From: a bacterium
GTDB lineage: Bacteria; Verrucomicrobiota; Verrucomicrobiia; Limisphaerales; UBA11358
Direction: 5' to 3'
Length of the DNA stretch: 54,907 bases
NCBI GenBank assembly: GCA_021817945.1
Contig: JAKAFL010000022.1
Coordinates: 1-54,907, forward strand
This document shows positions 24,536-34,326 of the stretch, piece after piece; within the stretch, counting starts at the first letter, position 1; each line of letters opens with the position of its first letter. A model generated the notes under the pieces. It was not told where the DNA came from. It did not search any database and saw only the letters and a list, made by a program, of their open reading frames with translations. A program made the position numbers and the translations under genes.

Positions 24536-27001
24536 ATGGATCCCAAAAAATGGCTGGCTTGTGGCATTTGCCTTTCCATGTTTTTAATTTTCATCCCCGG
24601 CGCCCTGGGGGACGAGGCCCACATTCAGCTTCCTTCATTAGACGGGCCTGTCCTTTCCGGCAGTGGGTTGACAGGGCGCTCCCTCTTGGGGATGGGTTTG
24701 GCGCTTTGCGTGGCGGGGGCGGTTTTTGGGTTGTGGGAATACCGCAAAACACGCCGCCTGCCTGTGCACCCCGCCATGGCTGCTGTTTCAAATGTCATCT
24801 GGGAAACCTGCAAAACCTATCTGCTTCAACAGGGCCGGTTCCTGGGCATCCTCTGGCTGTTGGTTGCCTTTTGTATTTTGTTTTATTTCAAGTGTCTTGA
24901 AGGGGATGCGTGGGGATCGGTGGCCGCCGTTTTGGGGTGTTCCATTTTGGGCATATTGGGAAGTTACGGTGTGGCATGGTTTGGAATCCGCATCAACACC
25001 ACGGCCAACAGCCGGACGGCCTTTGCCGCCCTGCAGGGGCATTCACTCAAGACCCTGTCCATTCCATTGCAGGCGGGCATGTCCATTGGCCTGCTGCTGG
25101 TCTGCGTGGAGTTGTTTTGCATGATCTGCATCCTGCTTTTCATTCCCCGGGAACTGGCAGGCCCGTGCTTTATTGGCTTTGCCATAGGGGAATCACTGGG
25201 CGCCTCCGCGTTGCGCATCGGCGGCGGCATATTCACAAAAATTGCGGATATCGGATCGGACCTCATGAAAATTGTGTTCAATCTGCCAGAGGATGACCCA
25301 AAGAATCCCGGAGTGATCGCGGATTGCACGGGAGACAATGCCGGGGATTCCGTGGGGCCAACGGCGGATGGTTTTGAAACCTACGGGGTCACCACGGTGG
25401 CCCTGATCACGTTCATGGCCCTGGCCCTTTCTTCATGGCCGGAAACCTGCGGGCGCCTCATTATTTGGCTGTTTGCCATTCAAAGCCTGATGGTTCCCGT
25501 TTCGTTGTTATCCTTTTTCCTCAACCGGGCAACCTCGCGCTGGCGGTATGGAAACCGGCCCGGGTTTGATTGGGAATCACCCCTGACCGACCTGGTGTGG
25601 ACCACCTGCATTCTCTCCGTGGCAGCCTGTTTTGGAGCGAGCTATTTTTTGCTCGGGGACATTTCCCTGTCACAGAACGCACCGGGTGGAATGCCCGCCG
25701 TGAAGCTGACCGCCCTTTGGTGGATTTTGCCCTCCATCATCGGATGCGGGTCCCTGGCGGGTGCATTGATCATGGAATTCACAAAAATTTTTGTCAGCAC
25801 CCGGTCCCGGCACGTGCGTGAAGTCACCCGCTCGTCCGAACAGGGAGGCGCATCGCTGAACATATTGTCCGGGTTGGTGGCCGGCAATTTCTCGGCTTTC
25901 TGGATGGGGATGCTGATTTTGGCCCTGATGGGTGTGGCCTGTGTCCTGGCCAGCAACCCGGATTTTCAGGCCCTGATGTCTGCATGCGGATTTGCAGCCC
26001 CCATTTTTGCCTTTGGGCTTGTGGCCTTTGGTTTGCTGGCCATGGCGCCAGTGACCATTGCGGTGGATAGTTTTGGGCCGGTTACAGACAACGCACAGTC
26101 AGTCTATGAATTGAGCCGGATTGAGGCACTGCCCGAAATCCAGGGTGAATTGGAAAGGGAATATGGTTTCAAGCCTGACTTTGCCGGGGCGAAACTGGAG
26201 CTCGAGAAAGGGGACGGGGCTGGAAACACCTTCAAGGCCACAGCCAAGCCGGTGTTGATTGGCACCGCCGTGGTGGGGGCGACCACCATGATCTTTGGCA
26301 TCATCATGCTGCTCCAAAAAGTTTACGGCCAGGCATCGGACCGACTTAGCCTGGTCCATCCGCCAGTGATCATGGGGTTGCTCATGGGCGGCGCGGTGAT
26401 TTACTGGTTCACTGGCGCCAGCATACAAGCGGTGGTGACAGGTGCCTACAGTGCGGTGGTGTACATCAAGCGCAACCTGAAATGGGATTCCCATGCGGCG
26501 TCCCTGGCAGACAGCAAAAGGGTGGTGGAAATCTGCACCATTTACGCACAGCGCGGCCTGTTGAATATTTTTGTGGTGATCTTTTCCCTGGCCCTGGGCC
26601 TGGCTTTTTTTGATCCCTTTTTCTTCATAGGCTACCTGGTGGGCCTGGCTTTTTTTGGGTTGTTCCAGGCTGTTTTCATGGCCAATGCGGGCGGAGCCTG
26701 GGATAACGCCAAAAAGATTGTGGAGGTGGACCTCAAGCTGAAGGGCACCCCTCTGCATGCCGCCACCGTGGTGGGCGACACAGTGGGCGATCCTTTCAAG
26801 GACACTTCTTCCGTGGCCATGAACCCTATCATCAAATTCACGACCCTGTTCGGACTCCTGGCCGTGGAAATCGCGGTCAAATTGCGGCAAAGCAGCACCG
26901 GCACATGGTTGGCGGATCTGCTGGGCGCGGCATGTCTGCTAGTGGCTTTTATTTTTGTTTACCGTTCTTTTTACCATATGCGCATCCCCGACGGCTCCTA
27001 G
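24536..27001 (+). CDS. hppA: Membrane-bound proton-translocating pyrophosphatase, K+-independent type
   Basis: An 821-aa membrane pump of about 16 segments that couples PPi hydrolysis to ion export across the membrane. The substrate motifs are clear: EDDPKNPGVIADCTGDNAGD near residue 260 and, at the C-terminus, GDTVGDPFKDTSSVAMNP. Lys567 in AGNTFKATAK occupies the position that is Ala in K+-dependent and Lys in K+-independent members, so K+-independence is predicted. The ion (H+ or Na+) is less certain; H+ is usual for this type. The GSDLMKIVFNLPEDD form of the first motif is the variant I associate with PVC and related phyla. AGGAGG occurs 19 nt before the ATG, unusually far. Confidence 0.93.
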   Translation: MDPKKWLACGICLSMFLIFIPGALGDEAHIQLPSLDGPVLSGSGLTGRSLLGMGLALCVAGAVFGLWEYRKTRRLPVHPAMAAVSNVIWETCKTYLLQQGRFLGILWLLVAFCILFYFKCLEGDAWGSVAAVLGCSILGILGSYGVAWFGIRINTTANSRTAFAALQGHSLKTLSIPLQAGMSIGLLLVCVELFCMICILLFIPRELAGPCFIGFAIGESLGASALRIGGGIFTKIADIGSDLMKIVFNLPEDDPKNPGVIADCTGDNAGDSVGPTADGFETYGVTTVALITFMALALSSWPETCGRLIIWLFAIQSLMVPVSLLSFFLNRATSRWRYGNRPGFDWESPLTDLVWTTCILSVAACFGASYFLLGDISLSQNAPGGMPAVKLTALWWILPSIIGCGSLAGALIMEFTKIFVSTRSRHVREVTRSSEQGGASLNILSGLVAGNFSAFWMGMLILALMGVACVLASNPDFQALMSACGFAAPIFAFGLVAFGLLAMAPVTIAVDSFGPVTDNAQSVYELSRIEALPEIQGELEREYGFKPDFAGAKLELEKGDGAGNTFKATAKPVLIGTAVVGATTMIFGIIMLLQKVYGQASDRLSLVHPPVIMGLLMGGAVIYWFTGASIQAVVTGAYSAVVYIKRNLKWDSHAASLADSKRVVEICTIYAQRGLLNIFVVIFSLALGLAFFDPFFFIGYLVGLAFFGLFQAVFMANAGGAWDNAKKIVEVDLKLKGTPLHAATVVGDTVGDPFKDTSSVAMNPIIKFTTLFGLLAVEIAVKLRQSSTGTWLADLLGAACLLVAFIFVYRSFYHMRIPDGS

Positions 27002-27089
27002 CCCTGAGAATTCGTGGGGGGGGGGATGCGCGAAGAAATATTCTTCACACAGTTTATTCTCGATAAACCGGTGCTGTGATTCCAGATTG

Positions 27090-28259
27090 ATGGCCGTGCG
27101 GGTCATAGAACATACGCTCCGGGTTGATTGGAAAATGCGGGTGACATTCACCCGGGATATTTTTGCAGCATCGAATGACACCCTTCTGCGCGCCCTGGCA
27201 GACACCGGGCCCCGCCAGGCGCTAGTGGTGCTGGACCAAGGGGTTGTGCAATCCCACCCAGGCCTGCCCGCGCGCATCGAGGGTTACTTCGCTCAAGCCG
27301 GCCCCGCATTGCGGATGGCTGGGGCTCCACGGATCGTGCCGGGAGGGGAATCGGCAAAAAATTCCTTGAAACTGATCCGGCAAATCCATGGCTGGATTCA
27401 TGATCACGGCCTGGACAGGCATTCCTACGTGATTGCCGCCGGAGGTGGCGCGCTTCTGGACGCTGCGGGATTTGCGGCCGCAACGGCTCACCGGGGCGTG
27501 CGGCATGTCCGTCTTCCCACCACCACCCTGGCCCAAGCCGACTCTGGAGTGGGTGTCAAAAACGGGATCAACCTTTTTGGCAAAAAAAACTTTGCCGGCG
27601 TCTTTGCCCCTCCGCACGCCGTGATCAATGATTTCGATTTTCTAGCCACCCTGCCACCTGAGGAAAAGCGGGCGGGCTACGTGGAAGCAGTAAAAGTGGC
27701 GTGCATCCGGGACCGCTCATTTTTTGAAAATATTGAGCGACAGGTGGACTCCCTGGCTTCCTTTCAGGCAGAAAGCATGCATGAAATCATCATGCGCTGT
27801 GCGGCGCTTCATCTGGAACATATTGTCCGGGGTGGTGACCCATTTGAAAATGGATCTGCAAGGCCGCTGGATTTTGGGCATTGGGCAGCCCACAAACTGG
27901 AACAACTATCCAGGTTCAGCATCTCGCATGGGAATGCGGTGGCCCTGGGCATGGCCTTGGACGTGGAGTATTCGCGGCAGAAAGGACTTTTACCAGCGGC
28001 CTCAGCCAGGCGCATCCTTCGATTACTAAAGAAGCTGGGTTTCAAACTGTTTCATCCCCTGCTGCGCTGCCAATCCCCACCCGCAGGCAGTCCCCTGCTC
28101 CAGGGGTTGGAAGAATTTCGCGAGCACCTGGGAGGTGAACTCACCATCACCCTGCTCAGGGAAATTGGCTTGGGCGAGGAGGTTCATGAAATGGACACGG
28201 AAGCCATTGCCTCCTCCGTGTTGGAGCTTGAACGCCTTGAGCAGACGCCTGGCTCTTGA
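27090..28259 (+). CDS. EboD-like sugar-phosphate cyclase (3-dehydroquinate synthase homologue)
   Basis: A 389-aa member of the dehydroquinate-synthase superfamily. Nucleotide-site features are GGGALLDAAGFAAATAHRG and RLPTTTLAQADSGVG. The metal ligands are kept as Glu in GYVEAVKVA, His in DFGHWAAHKLE and His in SHGNAVALGM. It is more distant than a housekeeping AroB and resembles EboD from the ebo clusters, which are tied to export or maturation of secondary-metabolite precursors. The start at 27090 keeps the family's opening strand (VIEHTLRV); ATG 27135 is an alternative. The alkaline-phosphatase-fold gene 58 nt downstream is the kind of partner seen in ebo-type clusters, but the UbiA and TatD members are not here. 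Confidence 0.75.
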   Translation: MAVRVIEHTLRVDWKMRVTFTRDIFAASNDTLLRALADTGPRQALVVLDQGVVQSHPGLPARIEGYFAQAGPALRMAGAPRIVPGGESAKNSLKLIRQIHGWIHDHGLDRHSYVIAAGGGALLDAAGFAAATAHRGVRHVRLPTTTLAQADSGVGVKNGINLFGKKNFAGVFAPPHAVINDFDFLATLPPEEKRAGYVEAVKVACIRDRSFFENIERQVDSLASFQAESMHEIIMRCAALHLEHIVRGGDPFENGSARPLDFGHWAAHKLEQLSRFSISHGNAVALGMALDVEYSRQKGLLPAASARRILRLLKKLGFKLFHPLLRCQSPPAGSPLLQGLEEFREHLGGELTITLLREIGLGEEVHEMDTEAIASSVLELERLEQTPGS

Positions 28260-28317
28260 ACTGGCGCCATGAAAACAACTTTAAACCCCGGCCCGGACCG
28301 GTGACACTTTTGAATTC

Positions 28318-29769
28318 ATGAAACGCACCGCAGTGATCAACGTGGTGGGGCTTACGGAACGCTTGCTGGGCGAAGACACCCCCAAGATCATGGAATGGCT
28401 GCAAGGCGGATGTCTCAGGCGCATCCGGCCTGCATTTCCGGCTGTCACCTGCACCGCCCAGTCCAATTACCTCACGGGCCTCACACCATCCGGTCATGGA
28501 ATTGTGGGGAATGGATGGTACCAGCGCGAGCTGGCTGAAATTCATTTCTGGAAACAGTCCAACCACCTCGTGCAGGCGCCCAAGATATGGGACGATTTGC
28601 GCCAGGGAGACCCGCAATTCACCTGCGCCCAGTTGTTTTGGTGGTACAATATGTATTCCAACGCGGATTTCTCCATTACTCCCCGGCCTCTTTATCCTGC
28701 GGATGGCCGCAAGGTTTTCGATATTCACACATGGCCTTATGGCATCCGGAATGATATCAAGAAGGAACTTGGGGAATTTCCTTTTTTTGGATTTTGGGGG
28801 CCTGCTGCCGGCCAAAATACCCCGCAAGGCGCTGCGGATGTGGTTTCCCGCTGGATTGCCTCGGCAGCCTGCTGGATGGAAAAAAAGCATGCCCCCACCT
28901 TGAACCTGGTTTACCTGCCGCATTTGGATTACAATTTGCAACGGTGGGGCCCTTGCACGAACGAAAAGGCGGCGTATATCCATGGCGCCCATGCCACCAC
29001 AAAAAGGCTGAATCCCCGAATCCGCCCGGACCTGAGGGCCATTGATGACATTGTGGGCGGCTTGATCCGGTTTTGGGAGGAAAGAAATGTGCAGGTCCTG
29101 ATCGTGTCCGAGTATGGCATTACCAATGTGGACACTCCCATCCATTTGAACCGTGTTTTCAGGCAAAAAGGCTGGATCACCGTGAAGGAGGAACTGGGGC
29201 TGGAACTGTTGGATGCCGGAGCAAGCCGGGTTTTTGCGGTGACTGACCATCAAGTGGCCCATGTTTATTTGAATGATCCCTCGTTAAAATCCGCTGTTCA
29301 GGAAACTCTGAAGAGCATACCCGGTGTGGCCCAAGTATTGGATGAGCAGGACCAGATTCAAAAAGGCATGTATCATGCCCGCGCAGGAAACCTGGTGGCC
29401 GTGGCCGCTGAGAACGCATGGTTTACCTACTATTATTGGATGGACGATGCCCTGGCTCCAGATTTTGCGCGAACCGTGGATATCCATCGCAAGGCAGGAT
29501 ATGATCCCGTGGAATTATTCCTGGATCCCGCCATTCGATTTCCCTCGATGAAGATCGGGTTTCGGTTATTGCAGAAAAAACTTGGTTTTCGAATGCTGAT
29601 GGACCTCATTCCACTGGATGCGGGATTGGTGAAAGGATCCCACGGCTGCCTGCCTGAATCGGAACTGGACTGGCCCGTGCTGATCACCCCGAAGAACGTG
29701 GCGAACGGTCCTGATGGGATGGATTCGACACGGGTTTACTCCATTTTACGCGGGAGCGTGCGGGCTTGA
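28318..29769 (+). CDS. Alkaline phosphatase / nucleotide pyrophosphatase-fold protein
   Basis: A 483-aa protein without signal peptide. It has the AP-superfamily threonine nucleophile region (FPAVTCTAQSNYLTG followed by TPSGHGIVGNGWY), a DYNLQRWGP stretch and a late DHQVAHVY and GSHGC. The usual SDHG metal motif reads VSEYGI, and the N-terminal Asp motif reads INVVGL, so two or more metal ligands differ from classic phosphodiesterases. The set looks like a specialised subfamily, not a decayed gene. Its place just after the EboD-like gene suggests a shared pathway acting on a phosphorylated small molecule; the substrate is unknown. Confidence 0.72.
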   Translation: MKRTAVINVVGLTERLLGEDTPKIMEWLQGGCLRRIRPAFPAVTCTAQSNYLTGLTPSGHGIVGNGWYQRELAEIHFWKQSNHLVQAPKIWDDLRQGDPQFTCAQLFWWYNMYSNADFSITPRPLYPADGRKVFDIHTWPYGIRNDIKKELGEFPFFGFWGPAAGQNTPQGAADVVSRWIASAACWMEKKHAPTLNLVYLPHLDYNLQRWGPCTNEKAAYIHGAHATTKRLNPRIRPDLRAIDDIVGGLIRFWEERNVQVLIVSEYGITNVDTPIHLNRVFRQKGWITVKEELGLELLDAGASRVFAVTDHQVAHVYLNDPSLKSAVQETLKSIPGVAQVLDEQDQIQKGMYHARAGNLVAVAAENAWFTYYYWMDDALAPDFARTVDIHRKAGYDPVELFLDPAIRFPSMKIGFRLLQKKLGFRMLMDLIPLDAGLVKGSHGCLPESELDWPVLITPKNVANGPDGMDSTRVYSILRGSVRA

Positions 29770-29817
29770 ATCCGGATGGATGGCTGAACCAAAAAAGGGA
29801 TGGAGATTTGCAACCTG

Positions 29818-31059
29818 TCACCGGCGACGCCCACCCGGTGAAAAGTGATAACCCCCATGGATCCGTCCACCCCGAACTTTGCCCGGGAATCCACCGGAAT
29901 TACCGGGTTTGCTTTCTTCAAAAAGAGCGGTGTACCGGTAATCAAATCCCTCCAACTTGATTCGAGGAATTTTCTGGCCGATGAACCGTTCGATGGCAAA
30001 CACATGGGGAGAATCTTCCGCCACCATGATGGTGAAGGCATCCCCCGTGGCCTCCGCCCGTCCTGTGCGCCCGATGCGATGAATGTAATCCTCCGGATGC
30101 TGGGGCACATCATAATTCACCACGTGGCTGACATCGGCAATGTCCAAGCCCCGCGCGGCAATATCCGTGGCCACGAGGACTTCAAACCGTCCATCACGAA
30201 AACCCTGCAAGGCCTGCTCCCGCTCCCGCTGGGTGCGGTTGGAGTGCAACACGGCAACGGCGTGATTGGCCCGTTTGAGCGTGGTGGCGATGCGATCCGC
30301 CCCATGCTTCGTGCGGCAGAACACGATGACGGAGTCATAGTTAACCGAGTCCAGCAGCCTGAGCAGCAAATCCGTCTTCTGGGAATCCGAGACAGGATAA
30401 ATGACATGCTTGACAGACTCCGCCGGGGAACGTCGCGCTCCAATTTCAACTGTTTCCGGTTGGTGCATGGCCCACTGAATCAAGGTTTCAATCTGAGGAG
30501 GAATGGTGGCGGAGAAGAGGGCGGTGTGACGCTTGCGGGGGCATTTTTCCACCAGTTTGCGGACATCGGGGAGGAAGCCCATATCGAGCATGCGGTCGGC
30601 TTCATCCAGCACCAGGAACTCCACCCGGTCCAAGCGCACATTGCCCTGGGCCAGATGGTCCAGCAGGCGGCCTGGCGTGGCCACCACAATGTCCGCGCCC
30701 GACTTTAATTCATCGGTTTGGCGTCCGTAACCCACGCCACCGAAGACCACGGTGACCTTGAGGTTGGTGAATCGGGCGTAATCCCGCAAAGCCGTCTCCA
30801 CTTGCGCCGCCAATTCACGGGTGGGCTCCAAAATCAAGACTCGTGGAGGATGGCCCGGTTGATGATGACCGAGTTTGGACAGAATGGGCAGGGCAAAGGC
30901 CGCTGTTTTGCCGGTTCCCGTTTGTGCGCTGCCAATCACGTCACGTCCTGCCAGCACCAGCGGAATGGCCCTCAATTGGATCGGTGTGGGATCTGCGTAC
31001 CCCATGGCCTTGACACCCTCAAGGATTTTTTCGGAAAGGCCGAGTGCAGTGAAGCTCAT
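29818..31059 (-). CDS. DEAD-box RNA helicase (RhlE-like)
   Basis: A 413-aa ATP-dependent RNA helicase. Q motif (FTALGLSEKILEGVKAMGYADPTPIQ), Walker A AQTGTGKT, PTRELA, TPGRLLD, DEAD, SAT, then domain 2 with VATDIAARGLD and HRIGRTGRA. A short basic C-terminal tail (GGRRR) replaces the long tails of other family members, as in RhlE. It is the last gene of a minus-strand run recA, RGG-rich protein, helicase, with only 12 nt to the gene before it, so they are likely co-transcribed. It converges on the phosphatase-fold gene, with no terminator seen. Confidence 0.93.
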   Translation of the reverse strand: MSFTALGLSEKILEGVKAMGYADPTPIQLRAIPLVLAGRDVIGSAQTGTGKTAAFALPILSKLGHHQPGHPPRVLILEPTRELAAQVETALRDYARFTNLKVTVVFGGVGYGRQTDELKSGADIVVATPGRLLDHLAQGNVRLDRVEFLVLDEADRMLDMGFLPDVRKLVEKCPRKRHTALFSATIPPQIETLIQWAMHQPETVEIGARRSPAESVKHVIYPVSDSQKTDLLLRLLDSVNYDSVIVFCRTKHGADRIATTLKRANHAVAVLHSNRTQREREQALQGFRDGRFEVLVATDIAARGLDIADVSHVVNYDVPQHPEDYIHRIGRTGRAEATGDAFTIMVAEDSPHVFAIERFIGQKIPRIKLEGFDYRYTALFEESKPGNSGGFPGKVRGGRIHGGYHFSPGGRRR

Positions 31060-31071
31060 TTGAACATACCT

Positions 31072-32811
31072 TTATTCCTCAGGTGGATTGGCAGGGAGGG
31101 GAGGGACGGACGTCAGGATGGGATGCGTTGGAACCGTGGCGGCCGGATCCGCAGGCATTTCTGTGGTCGAGGCTGGCTGGCCTTCTGCCGTGGCCACTGT
31201 CTCGGAAGGGTGTTTCATTTCGGCAACTCCGGCGCCAACCTGGGCTTGGGGGATGTTTTCCACGGCAACATCTTCGCTGGCAGATGTTTTGGTTGTGGCA
31301 ATCTTTTCAGGCTTGGCAGGGCGAGGGAGCGGCTTTTTGGCAGTTTCAAGCCTTCCATCCGCAAATTCGAGAACATGCCCCTGATGCACCAACCAGTGCA
31401 GGTCAGCCACCACGGCGGTCTGTTCAGCAGTGGGCGGGGGCGGGGTTGGAATGCCAGATTCAGCCCCGGCAGGAGGCGTTGAAACAGCATCTGTGGGATT
31501 GGCCGACGGGGTTTCAGGGGAAACCACCGGCACACCAGCCGCTGCAGGAGCGGGGGCGAGTGTTTCCAGCAATTTTTTGCGGGTGCATTTGGGGATGGAA
31601 TTGATGCTTTCGACGATTCGCCTGATATTTTCCGAAACCGGGGAGGCTTCCAAATCCAGAAATTGGGGACGAGCCACCGCGACATGGGTGACGGTTTTAT
31701 TCACTTTGAAGAACTGGAGTCCACGGGAGGCAAATTGTTGGCTGAGTTTGGTGGCCACTGCGATGGGGAAGTGTCTTTGATGTTCCCATTCAGCGCGCAC
31801 CAGCCTCTGGATGGGGCCGCAGCGGAGCGCCCGGCTGGCCACGCCCGCAACCACAAGGGTATCCACGACCTTGACCATGCTCTCCTTGTAGGTGGTACGA
31901 AAATGCTGCTCCACGGCTTCCATGCTAGGGAGTTTGAGAGGCTCCGGGACGTTCAAGCAATTGTATTCGGTCTTGAAGCTCTGCTCTTCAATCCACTTTT
32001 TCACCACCGCTTCGTCCTTGACGATTTTGACGCGCGCCTTGAACGCATCAAAAGGCATGCGGGAAAAACGTTCGGCATGCAGCTTGCGCAACTGGTTCTG
32101 GTAATCGTGGTAATTAGGCGGCCCGAGGATGACCCCGCTCATTCCGCACTGGGCCACAAAGGTGTAGGTCCCTTTTGGGGGTTCCGTGGCGGTGCGTTCA
32201 GCCTGGTAAAACGTGGCGAAATGCTGCCTCAGGGCGTGCGCCAGCGCATCCTCCTCATTGAGCCAGGGAGATTCATCCAAGGCGCACACATACAGGTTCT
32301 GGGACATGCCGCCATCTGCTTTTTTACGGGACGCCAGTTGCACCGAATACCGCTCCGGCTTTTGCAGCACCAATTGCGCGATTTGAAACAGAGGATAAGC
32401 GCGCCCTGTAATTTTGATTTGCCGCGCCAGGTGATCCACCCCCTTGTCATCAGGCACAAAAGCCACGCTGATATCGGGCGGCGGGACAATGGGCGCGGGC
32501 GGTTCCTGCCGTCTTGAATCCTCGCGGCTGAAGCCTCGTCCAGACTTGGAACGAGGTCCGCCTCCGGCGCCCTCACGCCCACCCCTGCCGCCGGGGCGGC
32601 GGCCCTCGCGTTCGCCAGCTCGAGATGGACCTGAATGCCGGGGGCCGCGCGGCCCGCCCGGGCCACCCTGCCTTTCGCCCGAACGGCGTTCCGGGCGTGA
32701 CTCTTCGTTGCCGGTGAAAGATTCGTAGCGGTTGGTTTCCGCTTTCGGTTGGGCCCAGGCCGGCTGGAATAAATTTTCCAGGTCCAGGTCAAGTTCGGGA
32801 ACAGTGCTCAT
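31072..32811 (-). CDS. Conserved-looking protein with RGG-rich N-terminus, helicase partner
   Basis: A 579-aa protein of no family I can name. Residues about 40-100 are an Arg/Gly/Pro-rich disordered stretch (GGPGGPRGPRH, GRRPGGRGGREG) like eukaryotic RGG RNA-binding tails. Residues about 110-400 form a folded region (DKGVDHLARQIKITGRAYPLFQIAQLVLQ in shortened form; CGMSGVILGPPNYHDYQ; FKARVKIVKDE). The last ~180 residues are Pro/Ala/Thr-rich and probably disordered. Sandwiched between recA (20 nt) and a DEAD-box helicase (12 nt), it may be an RNA-binding cofactor of the helicase. Confidence 0.75.
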   Translation of the reverse strand: MSTVPELDLDLENLFQPAWAQPKAETNRYESFTGNEESRPERRSGERQGGPGGPRGPRHSGPSRAGEREGRRPGGRGGREGAGGGPRSKSGRGFSREDSRRQEPPAPIVPPPDISVAFVPDDKGVDHLARQIKITGRAYPLFQIAQLVLQKPERYSVQLASRKKADGGMSQNLYVCALDESPWLNEEDALAHALRQHFATFYQAERTATEPPKGTYTFVAQCGMSGVILGPPNYHDYQNQLRKLHAERFSRMPFDAFKARVKIVKDEAVVKKWIEEQSFKTEYNCLNVPEPLKLPSMEAVEQHFRTTYKESMVKVVDTLVVAGVASRALRCGPIQRLVRAEWEHQRHFPIAVATKLSQQFASRGLQFFKVNKTVTHVAVARPQFLDLEASPVSENIRRIVESINSIPKCTRKKLLETLAPAPAAAGVPVVSPETPSANPTDAVSTPPAGAESGIPTPPPPTAEQTAVVADLHWLVHQGHVLEFADGRLETAKKPLPRPAKPEKIATTKTSASEDVAVENIPQAQVGAGVAEMKHPSETVATAEGQPASTTEMPADPAATVPTHPILTSVPPLPANPPEE

Positions 32812-32831
32812 GTGTGACTGAAAGTTGGGAA

Positions 32832-33935
32832 TCAGGCAGGGGTCGGGGCCTGGCGCTTGACCAGAATGGCTTCAACAATTTTTTTGGACAGGTCGGGTTT
32901 CTCAACCAGATTTTTACGGGCGGCATCACGACCTTGGCCGATTAAATCACCGTTGAATTGAAGCCATGCACCTTTTTTATCCACCACCCCGGCCTCGATG
33001 CCCACGTCCAGAATGCTTCCTTCCTTGTCCACCCCATGATTATAAACGATATCAAACTCCGCCTCGGCAAATGGTGGGGCAACCTTGTTTTTCACCACTT
33101 TCACCCGCACATGATTGCCGGTGGCATTTCCAGCATCATCCTTTAAGGTATCCTTGCGGCGGATGTCCAAGCGCACGCTGGCATAAAATTTCAGGGCTTT
33201 TCCACCGGGGGTGGTTTCCGGGTTGCCGAACATCACGCCAACCTTCTCGCGCAATTGGTTGGTGAAAACGCAGGTGGTCCGGGATTTGCTCAATACGGCC
33301 GTAAGTTTGCGCAAGGCCTGGGACATCAGCCTGGCCTGCATCCCCATGGTGGCCATCCCCATGTCCCCCTCCAATTCCGCCTTTGGAACCAACGCCGCCA
33401 CGGAATCCACCACAATGACATCCAATGCATTTGAGCGGGCCAGGGTTTCGCAGATGGTCAGCGCTTCCTCCCCTGAAGAAGGCTGTGAAACCAAAAGATC
33501 GTCCAAGTTCACCCCCAATTTTTTGGCATAAGCGGGGTCCAAGGCATGTTCAGCGTCAATGAAAGCGGCCAAACCACCGGCTTTTTGGGCATTGGCGATC
33601 ACATGTAGCATCAGGGTGGTTTTGCCTGATGATTCCGGGCCATATATTTCGATCACACGCCCTCGCGGAACGCCTCCCACTCCCAGAGCCAAGTCCAGAG
33701 CCAGGGCACCCGTTGGAATAACCTCTATTTTAGCAAGCGCGCGCGCATCGCCCAATCGCATGATGGCGCCTTCACCGTAACTCTTTGTAATTGTTGAAAT
33801 GGCGGATTCCAGTTCACGATCTCGCGCGGCATGTGCCCGCGTCTCCGCCGCCTTATCAACCGATTTATCAGCCGGCTTGTCGCCGACCTTTTCACCGGAT
33901 TTTTCTGTGGATTTTTCTACGGATTTTGCCGCCAT
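32832..33935 (-). CDS. recA: Recombinase RecA with charged N-terminal extension
   Basis: A 367-aa RecA for homologous recombination and SOS induction. Walker [10 protein letters not shown], the ATP-site [18 protein letters not shown], loop L1/L2 regions ([22 protein letters not shown]) and the core start [23 protein letters not shown] are standard. The first ~35 residues are an unusual low-complexity Lys/Glu/Asp/Ser stretch ([17 protein letters not shown]). Normal RecA starts only about 10 residues before the core, so this extension is extra. GACGAG lies 6-11 nt before the ATG. Confidence 0.96.
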   Translation of the reverse strand: MAAKSVEKSTEKSGEKVGDKPADKSVDKAAETRAHAARDRELESAISTITKSYGEGAIMRLGDARALAKIEVIPTGALALDLALGVGGVPRGRVIEIYGPESSGKTTLMLHVIANAQKAGGLAAFIDAEHALDPAYAKKLGVNLDDLLVSQPSSGEEALTICETLARSNALDVIVVDSVAALVPKAELEGDMGMATMGMQARLMSQALRKLTAVLSKSRTTCVFTNQLREKVGVMFGNPETTPGGKALKFYASVRLDIRRKDTLKDDAGNATGNHVRVKVVKNKVAPPFAEAEFDIVYNHGVDKEGSILDVGIEAGVVDKKGAWLQFNGDLIGQGRDAARKNLVEKPDLSKKIVEAILVKRQAPTPA

Positions 33936-33952
33936 AAAAACTCGTCTTTGAT

Positions 33953-34144
33953 TCAGGAACCCTGAAAATAGAGCATTCTGCGGACATAGTCAAACCCGGA
34001 CCAATCTTTAGAAGCCAAATCAGCGATAAGAAACTGATCCAGCCCCCCAGAAAGATACAGGTGCAATGCGAAGAGGTCTGAGGGGACCCAGGTCTCTGCT
34101 TGCCATAAAACCTGAAAATTGAGCAGGGAACATCCTTCCACCAT
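33953..34144 (-). CDS. Possible 63-aa small protein upstream of recA
   Basis: An ORF ending 17 nt before recA ([19 protein letters not shown]...YFQGS). The composition is protein-like (hydrophobic and acidic residues alternate; [15 protein letters not shown]) and AAGG directly precedes the ATG. I recognise no family, and it could equally be the remnant of a larger gene. The rest of the 33936-34326 gap holds nothing else convincing. Confidence 0.3.
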   Translation of the reverse strand: MVEGCSLLNFQVLWQAETWVPSDLFALHLYLSGGLDQFLIADLASKDWSGFDYVRRMLYFQGS

Positions 34145-34326
34145 CCTTTCAATGAACCGCTTGCGTCAAACCGCTCACCTGAGGACTTCAGGCTTGCGAC
34201 TCTGCGGCGAATCCACTTCACAAGGCACCCCGATGTAGTTTTGTCAAATAAAAATTGCCATGCCGGGGCCTCACCAATACGGGTGAGTGTTTTGCATGGG
34301 GAAATGTGGTACAAATGAGGCTGGTC

